30,287 nt of DNA from contig JANBPT010000571.1 of the NCBI GenBank assembly GCA_027575765.1, positions 1 to 30,287 on the forward strand, given 5' to 3'. A model generated the notes under the pieces. The model worked only from the letters and a program-made list of their open reading frames with translations. It was not told where the DNA came from and made no database searches. Positions 10,283 to 18,521 of the stretch are shown in pieces. Numbering within the stretch: position 1 is the first letter of the stretch; the number at the start of each line of letters is the position of its first letter. The translations under genes and the position numbers were made by a program. This stretch comes from Tieghemiomyces parasiticus (Eukaryota > Kickxellomycota > Dimargaritomycetes > Dimargaritales > Dimargaritaceae).

Positions 10283-10592
10283 GTAAGGCCGCATTCCGTT
10301 CGCAGGAACGCGTCGCGACCGGGGAGGGGGGGAAGCTGCCCGCCCGAGCTACCGAATCAAAAACGCCTGCCGCTCTAGCGGGGGACGCCCTGGTTGCAGC
10401 TGTGGCCGGGTTAGGTGCAAGGGTTTTGCCTCCCCCACCGCCACCCCGCTCCTCATTCGGACCGAAGTTGGGTGTAGCGAGCGTCCACGTCTCCGCCGGC
10501 CTGTCTACCAGCAGGCCCTGGCGCATACGCCGCCTTGGCTGACACTCATCTTCCCCCGCACCGTATCGCCCCACCCCCCGTCCACCTCTTAG
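10283..10592 (+). other. Probable intron in the Hsp20 5' leader
   Basis: The donor CAG|GTAAGG begins at 10283. A strong acceptor, C-rich tract then CTCTTAG, ends at 10592, 16 bases before the ATG. Between them lies a plausible branch region (GGCTGACAC, about 10538). The intron would be 310 bases, the longest inferred in the window. This is inferred from splice-site quality and the distant TATA box; no coding frame supports it. Confidence 0.5.
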
Positions 10593-10608
10593 CCTGCATA
10601 CCGTCGCC

Positions 10609-11175
10609 ATGTCGATCAAGAAGTACTGGTTCAAGGACGCCTTCTTCACGTCCTTCGAGAACGGCAAGGACCTCGTCAAGGAGCCCATTAGTAATGAGAA
10701 GGGTCTCCCGGTGTGCAGCAAGTGTTCGCTGCACCACTTCACGCTCATGCCGGGCTACTACACGTGTTTCGACCTGGGTAAGCACACCTGCGAGCACATC
10801 CAGGCCTACCTGTACAACCACTTCAAGTGTAGTTGTCACGTGTCCTTCGAGGCCGCCGATATCTGCAGTACCCACGGCTGCTGGCATCCGGCCATTGACA
10901 TCTTCGAGACCGACAAGGATATCACCGTCCAGGCCGAACTGCCCGGCGTCGACGGGTCCAAGGTCATTTGCGACGTGTTTAAGGGCTCACTGATGATTGT
11001 CGGAGAAGTCAAGCGCGACGACAAGCTCGTCAAGACCCTCAAGTACGGCGAACGCGACGTGGGTACCTTCTGCCGCCGTATCCCTCTCCCCGAAGCTGCT
11101 GTGGCCCACGCAAAGGAGTCCAAGGCTTCCTTCGCCAACGGGATGCTCACCGTGGTGCTGCCCAAGAAAAAGTAG
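10609..11175 (+). CDS. Small heat-shock protein (Hsp20/alpha-crystallin) with Cys/His-rich N-terminus
   Basis: This is a 188-residue protein with ATG context GTCGCCATGT. Residues 93-187 form an alpha-crystallin domain: the opening W-H-P-A-I-D-I-F-E, the A-E-L-P-G-V turn, the G-E-R-D-V-G-T-F-x-R-R-I-P-L-P strand region and the hallmark N-G-M-L-T-V-V-L-P near the end. Such proteins are ATP-independent holdases that oligomerise and keep unfolding proteins soluble. The N-terminal arm is unusual: Cys at 36, 39, 53, 61, 74, 76, 86 and 91 with His at 42, 43, 59, 63, 71, 77, 89 and 93, starting with C-x-x-C and including C-x-C-H. This might bind zinc or sense redox state. The C-terminal I-x-I tail usual in sHSPs is absent; the protein ends in K-K-K. 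Confidence 0.88.
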   Translation: MSIKKYWFKDAFFTSFENGKDLVKEPISNEKGLPVCSKCSLHHFTLMPGYYTCFDLGKHTCEHIQAYLYNHFKCSCHVSFEAADICSTHGCWHPAIDIFETDKDITVQAELPGVDGSKVICDVFKGSLMIVGEVKRDDKLVKTLKYGERDVGTFCRRIPLPEAAVAHAKESKASFANGMLTVVLPKKK

Positions 11176-11270
11176 CGGGCGCCTTCGTCCCCCGCTAGCT
11201 TTTGTTTTCTCTCTCTCGGCGTGACGTGAAGGTTAATTTTTATGCCCACCTACATTATGTTTGGTTCTTT

Positions 11271-11296
11271 AGGTTGGATCAGCTTCGGACCAACCT
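11271..11296 (+). repeat. Stem-loop in the Hsp20 3' untranslated region
   Basis: AGGTTGG (11271-11277) pairs with CCAACCT (11290-11296) around a 12-base loop that can add one or two further pairs. It lies about 100 bases after the Hsp20 stop and before the AATAAA at 11479, so it is probably in the mRNA. A role in stability is possible but unproven. Confidence 0.4.
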
Positions 11297-11478
11297 GCCG
11301 TGCTGCTTATCTTGGTTTGGTCAGGACAGCATTCCCTCGTTCCAAAGCCATCTTGCCTAACTGCACAGTTCGGGGCGCTACGTGAAGCTCGTCGGTCCCG
11401 TCTCTTCGTTTACGATTCCTCTGTACCTTTTTCTACCTTATCGCTAGCCTCTCCCTTCCACGATTTTGCGCCTCTGCA

Positions 11479-11484
11479 AATAAA
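11479..11484 (+). promoter_or_regulatory. AATAAA polyadenylation signal for Hsp20
   Basis: A canonical AATAAA in the context GCAAATAAATGACG lies about 300 bases after the Hsp20 stop and before the convergent RML2 gene. Confidence 0.5.
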
Positions 11485-11802
11485 TGACGACAACGTACAA
11501 ATTTACTAATCAAGGAAGGACCGGCCACACATAATCCCAGAAAACCACGTGAGGTGCCTTGTCTGATCCGGCCTATCGGTGGCAGCTCGCCCTGGCCGGC
11601 GTCAACATCCCCACAACATACGGTCTCCAGGCTAACCCTACCAGTCAGTAAGTCAACGAAGCTTTACGTAGGAGAATTCAGGCCGGACCAAGGTTAGAAA
11701 AATAAAAGTCATATAGCTGGCGACGCAGGCTCGGCCGAAACGGGCATCTCTCTCCTCTCTCCAGTTAAAAACACGGCGAATCAGGCCACGGGATCAGCAA
11801 CT

Positions 11803-12849
11803 TCATCTACGGGGACGGGGCTTGACGACCATGCGGTTGGGTCGCTTGCGCGTCTTGCCGCCCTTGGCGGGCTTACCCCAGGGAGATACGGGCTGGACAT
11901 TACCCTTGGACTTGCCACGACCACCACCATGGGGGTGGTCACACTTGTTCATCGCCATACCACGCACGACGGGCCGCCAGCCGCGGTGACGCCGGGCGCC
12001 GGCCTTACCCAGTTGGGTGTGGATGTGGTTGATATTGGACACCACGCCAATGGTGGCGCACGAGTTGACGGGGATCTTGCGCACCTCGCCGGAACAAAGA
12101 CGGACCTGGGCGTAACCGGAGGCGCCCGTCGATACGACCTGGGCGAAGGTACCGGCCGCGCGGGCCAGCTTGGCCGGGCCCGCGGGGTGCATGGAGATAC
12201 AGTGGATGTTGATACCCACCGGGATCATGCTGAGCAAGAGGCAGTTACCGACATCGATACTCACCGACCGCGTAATCTCCTGGCCCGTACTGGCGTCCGT
12301 CTGCTTCGAAGGGTCGTAGTTGCGGAAAGACTGCACTGTCATGCCCGGCTCGAGCTTGTCGGGTGCCACCACATACGACAGCTTCTTGGTCTCGGTGTGT
12401 TCCAGGAGGGCAATGTGGGCCGAGCGGCCCGGGTCGTACTCCAGACGCACCACGCGCTGCTCCCCGGCATCCTTGCGGTGGAAATCGACCAGACGGATTC
12501 GGCGCTTGTGGCCACCGCCGCGGTGGCGGACGGTGATCCGGCCCGTACAGTTACGACCTCCCTGTCGGCGCTTAGCGATCGTAAGCTCCTTAATCGGTCC
12601 TTTCTTCCACAGGTGATCACGCAGCGGCATGCGACGGTGCCGGAGACCCGGGGTGATGGGCTTGTAGGTCTTGAACAGACCGTCGCGGCGTACCACGGCC
12701 ATGCCGCGGGTAGGTGTTAAGGACGGGGTGAGCGCCGCGCGGGCAGGTGTCGCAGACCGGCAGAGAGAAGAGGTGGTGGGTCCCGCGGTAGTGAGACCGC
12801 TGCCGCGCCAGGCCTGGCCCAGTGGTGACGACCGGACAAGGCGCCACAT
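11803..12849 (-). CDS. RML2: Mitochondrial large-subunit ribosomal protein uL2m (RML2)
   Basis: This is a single exon of 348 residues. I choose the ATG at 12849: the longer in-frame extension begins at GTG and would put a hydrophobic stretch first, whereas from this ATG the first ~50 residues are Arg/Ser/Thr-rich with almost no acids, as in a mitochondrial presequence. The body is full-length uL2: T-Y-K-P-I-T-P-G-x-R near residue 60, the basic G-R-I-T-V-R-H-R-G-G-G-H-K-R segment at about 103, and the C-terminal D-H-P-H-G-G-G-R-G loop followed by S-P-W-G-K-P. That loop holds the conserved His near the peptidyl transferase centre. The product helps build the catalytic core of the mitoribosome. 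An AT-rich tract at 12868-12889 lies just upstream, and two C10 tracts (sense strand) lie further up at 13012-13003 and 13109-13100. Confidence 0.95.
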   Translation of the reverse strand: MWRLVRSSPLGQAWRGSGLTTAGPTTSSLCRSATPARAALTPSLTPTRGMAVVRRDGLFKTYKPITPGLRHRRMPLRDHLWKKGPIKELTIAKRRQGGRNCTGRITVRHRGGGHKRRIRLVDFHRKDAGEQRVVRLEYDPGRSAHIALLEHTETKKLSYVVAPDKLEPGMTVQSFRNYDPSKQTDASTGQEITRSVSIDVGNCLLLSMIPVGINIHCISMHPAGPAKLARAAGTFAQVVSTGASGYAQVRLCSGEVRKIPVNSCATIGVVSNINHIHTQLGKAGARRHRGWRPVVRGMAMNKCDHPHGGGRGKSKGNVQPVSPWGKPAKGGKTRKRPNRMVVKPRPRR

Positions 12850-12867
12850 GGTAATTGAAAGGATGAG

Positions 12868-12889
12868 TATATATATATAAAATATAAAT
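12868..12889 (-). promoter_or_regulatory. AT-rich tract upstream of RML2
   Basis: A 22-base run of only A and T, largely alternating TA, lies 19-40 bases upstream of the RML2 ATG on its coding strand. It may be a core promoter element or an open initiation region. If it acted as a standard TATA box the leader would be very short. Confidence 0.35.
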
Positions 12890-13671
12890 GAAGCGAGGGA
12901 GACAGATCGACTAGAGCGGGCAGACGGATCAGAAGCGGTCGTAACCCACACAATGCGGCGAAACGCGGGCCAGTTGAATGACTGACAGGTAGCGTGAGCG
13001 GAGGGGGGGGGGCCAGATCGCTGGCAGAGCGGGGATCACGAATCTTGAGGCGAGTCGCTGTCTAACGGATCAAGTCGACCACGAGGTTGCCTAATAATTG
13101 GGGGGGGGGAGGTGGGCAGCAGCCAACAATAGGGTTGTTACATGCGCGTGTTACTTTGGTAAGGTATAGCGGGGCTAGCTGGTCGATGGTGTACTAGGCA
13201 GCGTAATCCAAAAGCGATATTGGCTGTCGTTCAAGCCCATTGGGTAACTGCTTCACATACATCTTTCATTTTTTTACCAGCTCCGTTAGCTTTTAAGTGT
13301 TGGTAGACGCCCTTAAAAGGCATATCGGTTTAACCCGAACTGTCTCTCTCGATCAGATGTAGAGCGTGCTTGCGTCATTCATGGTTACGGAGCACCAGAC
13401 GACTACCGAGAAAGAAGGGTATATATTATTTTACAAAAATGAAATAACAGGTCAGAATATTGGGGGGATCTAATCAAATGAGGTAAAAAAAGCGGTCAGC
13501 TACGAGGCGCAGTAATTCAAGGGGGTAGTGAGGGTGGCGGGTGGTACCCAGCACGAAAACTGCTAGTCGCTAGTCCGTGGGCGTCACGAAAAGGCACCTC
13601 CAAGCGTGTCCCGGAAGGAAAGAGCAGACCAGATGGCGAGGACCCACCAGTACTGATGTCGCCAGTCCCTA
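12890..13671. other. Intergenic region between RML2 and GPI18
   Basis: Nothing coding is seen. Two G10 tracts on the plus strand occur at 13003-13012 and 13100-13109. An inverted repeat CTTTTAAG (13290-13297)/CTTAAAAG (13312-13319) with a 14-base loop lies about 350 bases beyond the GPI18 stop. An AT-rich patch with TATATATTATTTTACAAAAAT (about 13420-13440) may contribute to GPI18 3'-end formation on the minus strand. Confidence 0.5.
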
Positions 13672-15474
13672 TCAGGCAGGCGGAAAAAAGTTGCTAAAGA
13701 GCACAATGCCGATGGTACCGTAGAGAGTGTAGTAGCAGAGTAGCAGGGAGCCCGCCAACGTCAAGCGGCGCGCAGACCACCACGCCCGGGGCCACCTCGA
13801 ATCGCTGCCCGCAAGCCCCGTCGGTGGGCGTTGGAGTAAGAGGTGTGCCGAATACCAGTACACCATGGGCTGGGAGGAGAAGAACCGGGTGATGATCTGT
13901 ATGTGCATGTTGAGGGTGGCGTAGAGGAGGAGCACAAGCCACAAGTACACGTGCGGGAGCAGGGCCGAATGATGGTAGGCCGGCCTAGTGGATGCCGAGC
14001 GGACAAGGCCGAGAGTCAGAAACCGTCGCCAGTCCGCCTGGGCGTAGCTGAAGATTCCCGCGAAGGACAGGGTGACCATGGGGCTGGCAAAGAGGAAGTT
14101 GGGGATCTGCTTCACCTCATAGTACTTGAGAAACCCGTTGTTCCAGTAATGGGTCTGCACAAAGCTGTAGAGCAACGGGACTCGCGCGTGGCACCAGGGT
14201 CGAGGCGGAGCCGGACCGGTACAGTAGAGCTGGTAGCCATAATACTGGAATAGGGTGAACCCAGTTAGAGCCACCAGGCAGTAGAAGACGACCCGGAGGA
14301 GATTCGCCAGGTACGGCCATACGGTAGCGGCGATGGAGCGTTTCGAGTGTACGCCGTGTAGTCGTAGCAGCAGGGGCCGGAGGGGTCGGACGGCCAGGTC
14401 GTACGCAAAGAAGCCACAGTAGGTCAGGGCGTTGGATCGCGTCAGTGAGCTCAGGGAGACAAAGTAGGCTGCCTGGAGGTACCGGCGCCGTGCGACCAGC
14501 CGGAAGCAGATGAAGCTGAGCAGGGCGAACAGGCTCTCGGTATAAATGGCCGACATGAACGCACTGGCCGGGGTGAAGCAGTAGCACAGGGCGGCGAGAT
14601 AGGCCAGTCGGTCGTCGCCGACCAAGTCCTGGCCCAGACGGTAGAGGATAACCGCCGAGCCCACGAAGGCTAGGTTCGAGATGAGTACACCAGCCAGGAT
14701 GACGCTGATGCGGAATCCGAGACCGGGGAGCAGCGGATAGAGCACGTAGGTGGCCACGACGCGCATGGTCATGGGAAGCATGGGGAAGAAGGCGTGTTCC
14801 TGTTCGTACACATACTGCCCCTCCTCGGCCAGGTGTACAAAGTAGATGGCGTCCCAGCGGACAAAGACGCGCAGCCAGGGTTTGAGCAGTTGCTGGGCCC
14901 GGGTCAACGGTACCGGGTCGAAAGCCGCCACCGACGCGGGATCGGCCACGACCGCTAGCTGTGGATCAAGGGTGTCGGTAGTCTACCGTACGGTAGGGTG
15001 AGTAGAGGAAGGGGTGGGTGGCAGGTTAGTACACGAAGGGCCACGGACAGGTGGGGCTCCAATATTGGGGATGCAGCTTTAACCAGCGGCTCACCCGGCC
15101 CCCGGAATTCGGAGCCCTCGGTTAGAGCGATAAAAAAAAAAACTGCGGCCATTACCCAGCTCCCTTTGCCTACGGGTCCCTCCGAGTGTGTGGGGGGGGG
15201 CGCTTACCTCGTCGTCCTTGGTTTTGGTCTCGACGGGCCGCGCGGGCAGTGGGTCAACAACGGGTCGGGCGTCCGGTGGCTTGGTCAGAGTTGGTAAGAA
15301 CTGCGGGTTGAAGGCGGTAGGCAGTAACGGCTCATAGACCAGGTCAAATGACGAGTCGTAGTCATCGACCAGCGCGTTCGAGAGGAAGGCCAGGAGGATC
15401 ACCAGCAGACGCGATAGCACGGCGATCCGGGCCACGACGTACGTCCGATCACCGGTCCGCTGACATGAGGGCAT
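13672..15474 (-). CDS. GPI18: GPI mannosyltransferase 2 (GPI18/PIG-V)
   Basis: Two exons, 15474-15208 and 14958-13672, join in phase 0 to 517 residues (human PIG-V 493, yeast Gpi18 433). The donor is GAG|GTAAGC and the acceptor CCACAG|CTAG. Exon 1 carries the family's first transmembrane segment (V-A-R-I-A-V-L-S-R-L-L) followed by the luminal D-D-Y-D-S-S-F motif. Exon 2 continues with R-W-D-A-I-Y-F-V-H-L-A-E-E-G and H-A-F-F-P-M-L-P, the PIG-V hallmarks, then the R-S-N-A-L helix end and several hydrophobic segments. The enzyme works in the ER, adding the second mannose to the GPI precursor from dolichol-phosphate-mannose. The 249-base intron has a C9 tract just after the donor. The gene is divergent from mannose-6-phosphate isomerase, which supplies the mannose branch. 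Confidence 0.94.
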
Positions 15475-16822
15475 GCGGACGGGTGCGACGGGAGGGGTAG
15501 AGGTGCAGAGACGACGATGGTGATGGGCAGCGCGGGATGAGGAGGCAAAGGGGCCATCAGTCTAGTCGGAGTCTGGTGTACGAGAAGTAATCAGAGGGGG
15601 GAGGGGGCGGAGCCGTCGCGGTCATAAGGAGCTCAGGCGCGGGGCTGGCAGCACGATACAATTAGCTCAGGCGATGGGTTGCGGGCGTCTGGTCGGCGCG
15701 CGATTAATTGGCGAGTCCGAACCGTGACCCAGTTGGCTCGGGCTACGCTGAGGTGAAGGTAATGTTGGGGGGGGGGCCAAGGCGGTAGAGGTGGGGCGAC
15801 TCAGGAGCCTTGCCCTAAACAGTGAGACGCCACTCAGTTGCGGAGTAACTGGGGTACCAGTCGCGATCGCCGAGACCTCCCCGCCCTCCCCATTGCCCAG
15901 ACTGAGCGCCCCCACTACACAGCCTCCCGTCCAACACGGAGATCCGGTTCGACGGCTCGTCAACACAGCGATGGCCGCCTGCATCTTTCTTTTTGGTGAA
16001 ATGGTATAGCCCAAAGGTGCGGGCCGTCTGCACTCCTGCTCAGCATTGCTTGGCTCTGCCGACGAGACTGCTGCCAGCCACGGGCAGGCCGGGCTCCCTA
16101 TGGCCGTGGGGTGGCCGAATAAGGCAATAAAACAGAGGATTGCCCCCCGCTTGTGTTTCTAGGGGTAAACAACCTCCATTCGGGACTGATTAACGAGCCC
16201 GGGTGGCTGGTGGACGGCCTATAAAGTTAACGTCCTCCATCGCCTGTCTGGCCCAACGCGCTTTGCCAATGCAGACCGAAGGGGTTTGCCGGCGGAGCCC
16301 TCCGCACAACCCACTAGCGCTTAGACGGGGCCTCCTGTCTCCGGGTCGCTCCGCGGCAGGGGATGGATCATCCGGAGACGGAGCCGTGGGGAATGGCGTA
16401 TAACACTGCCTTGGCTCGTATCCCGCTCATCACGTGGGGGATGGCATCTGCACCTTGGTCCTTTCCACAGGCCTGGGGGGGGGCGCTGTACGTCGGCTCT
16501 GAAACCGTCCTGCGCCGCCCCTTGTTTCCTGGCCTGGACAGACGTGCGTCACCACCCCCCCTCGCCTCCACGGCCTGCCATGCGCAGGGAGACAAGCAGA
16601 AGGTGCCCAGTCCGCACGCTTTGGACTGTTCCTTGCGCCGCCGCCCTCCTCCCATTCACCCGCTTCCCATTCGCCCGCCACCCCAACGGCCATTCTCAAC
16701 CCCGTCTGCCGCTCGCTCATCCCGTTGCCTCTCCACTCCGCTTTGCTTCGACGCCGCCCGCCTACACGCTTTCCTGTGACTACTCTTTCTGCCCCCGCCC
16801 CTGCGTCGTGCTCATTCCGACC
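15475..16822. other. Divergent promoter region between GPI18 and mannose-6-phosphate isomerase
   Basis: About 1.35 kb separates the two start codons. It holds a G10 tract at 15767-15776 and a G9 tract at 16475-16483, a TATAAAG at 16220-16226 oriented toward the isomerase, and a C/T-rich leader from about 16545 to 16822. Open frames here lack recognisable features; the frame running into the isomerase gene from 16544 is leader sequence read through. Confidence 0.55.
16220..16226 (+). promoter_or_regulatory. Possible TATA box for mannose-6-phosphate isomerase
   Basis: CTATAAAG in a GC-rich setting points toward the isomerase gene, but it lies about 600 bases before the ATG. It would imply a long or spliced leader. 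Confidence 0.25.
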
Positions 16823-18305
16823 ATGACCGCCGAACCGCAACGTCTCTTCCGCCTGGCCTGCCAGAGCCAGAACTACGCCTGGGGCAAGGTCGGCCGCCAG
16901 AGCCTGGTTGGCCAGTTTGCCCAGAACAGCGGCATCCCCATCGACGAGCACACGCCCTACGCCGAGCTCTGGATGGGAACCCACCCCAACGCGCCCTCTG
17001 CACTGTGGCCCCAGGGCCGCGACCCGCTGGCCGCCCCCAGTGATGCTCAGGTCACCCTGGCCGAGTACCTGGCCGACCCCGACCACGCCCGCACCCTGCT
17101 GGGCAGACCCGTTACCGAGACCTTCGGAGGCCAGCTGCCGTTCCTCTTCAAGGTACTCTCCATTGCCAAGGCCCTCTCCATCCAGGCCCACCCGGACAAG
17201 GCGCTCGCCGAGCGGCTGCACAGCCAGTCGCCCAATATCTACAAGGACCCCAACCACAAGCCCGAGATGGCCATTGGGCTGACTCCCTTTGAGGCCCTGT
17301 GCGGGTTCCGGGACCTGGCCACCATCGCTCGTTTCTGCCATAACTTCCCTCCACTGGCTGACCTGCTGGGCCCCGTCATTGTGCAGGATATCGACGACGC
17401 TGCGCGCCGCGAGTCCGCCCAAGATGACAACCACCACCAGGTGTGTCGCGAGGCCTTACAGGCCCTTTTCCATCGCCTCATGACCAGTGACGAGGCCCGC
17501 GTCCGGACCTGCATCGAAGCCCTGCTTCGCCTCAAGTCCGAAGGCGCCATGCACCACGATCTCCTGGACCTAGTCGAACGCCTCAATCAGCAGTACCCCG
17601 GTGATGTGGGTGTGTTGTGCGTCTTTGTCCTCAACCACTTTGTCCTGAACCGTGGCGAGGCCATCTTCCTAGGCGCCAACGAGCCCCACGCCTACCTCTT
17701 CGGCGGTAAGTACGGCAGGCCCCCCCCCTCCTTCCCTCCCCCCGACCTATCCAACCCGTTCGGTCTGGTGGGCAGTAGACGTTTAACATTTTACCACTTC
17801 CGTTACTCCCACAATTTATACCTTCCCCCTCCCCTTCCTCACAGATTGCATCGAATGCATGGCCACCAGCGACAACGTGGTGCGGGCCGGCCTCACCCCT
17901 AAATTTAAGGACGTAGACGTCTTGGTCAACATGCTGACCTACTCCTTTGGGGAGGCCCAGAACCGCATCATGCGGGGTACCGAGCAGGCCGGAACGGACC
18001 CTGGGCTCACCGTCCGCATTTACGACCCACCGATTCCCGAGTTTACCGTCGCCCAGGTCACCGTGGAGCAGTCCGGTGTTCCACACGTCCTCGACCCCGT
18101 GCCCGGACCGTCCATCTTCATTGTAACCCAAGGTAGCGGCCAGCTCGGAGCCCACCGAAAGACCACCGCTGGCGGTGACACCTTCGAGGCCTTGCCCGGG
18201 ATGGTATTCTTCGCTGGGGCTGATACCCCGCTCTCGATCCAAAAGACCGACCAACTCGGTGGTGATTTTATGTGCTACCGTGCCTTTTGTACCGTGGCAC
18301 CCTAG
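16823..18305 (+). CDS. Mannose-6-phosphate isomerase (type I PMI)
   Basis: Two exons, 16823-17705 and 17845-18305, join in phase 1 to 447 residues. The donor is GCG|GTAAGT and the acceptor TCACAG|ATT; the split codon gives the Asp of the conserved F-G-D-C-I-E-C-M motif. Start context is CCGACCATGA. Signature segments are Y-A-W-G-K (18-22), A-E-L-W-M-G-T-H-P (47-55), Q-A-H-P-D-K (121-126), N-H-K-P-E-M (144-149), N-E-P-H-A-Y-L (286-292) and R-A-G-L-T-P-K-F (308-315). By family comparison the zinc ligands are Q121, H123, E148 and H289, with R308 the likely catalytic Arg. It interconverts fructose-6-phosphate and mannose-6-phosphate in the cytosol, feeding GDP-mannose for cell wall, N-glycans and GPI anchors. 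The 139-base intron contains a C9 tract at 17720-17728. Confidence 0.96.
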
Positions 18306-18344
18306 GCTGAAAGACCCTGTTATTCAAAATCACACGGGGGTGAT

Positions 18345-18371
18345 GCGGGTGCGAACCTATGTTCGCACCGC
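18345..18371. repeat. Strong stem-loop between convergent genes
   Basis: GGTGCGAAC (18348-18356) pairs perfectly with GTTCGCACC (18361-18369) around a CTAT loop, and two more pairs form after a one-base bulge (18345-18346 with 18370-18371). It lies 43 bases after the isomerase stop and about 150 bases beyond the ATP12 stop, so it could sit in both 3' ends. An AT-rich stretch TTTTTTAATATATAG follows at about 18411-18425. Confidence 0.6.
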
Positions 18372-18521
18372 CTATTCCACGCTTCAGCCATGTACCTCTT
18401 ACATTCTCCCTTTTTTAATATATAGTCCGGTCTCTCGCATTTCCGACGTCGGCTGACCGTACGGGTCTTAGTAAGGGCGAGTTATGAAATATTCGTCCGA
18501 ATGGGTGTCAGTGGCAATCGG

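Noticed and set aside
11929..12720. 263-codon open frame antisense to RML2
   Set aside because: It lies wholly opposite the well-supported RML2 gene, and its composition is the complement of that GC-rich coding sequence. Such shadow frames are expected.
16430..17437. 335-codon open frame antisense to mannose-6-phosphate isomerase
   Set aside because: It is fully explained as the complement of exon 1 and leader of a clearly identified gene; no protein motif of its own.
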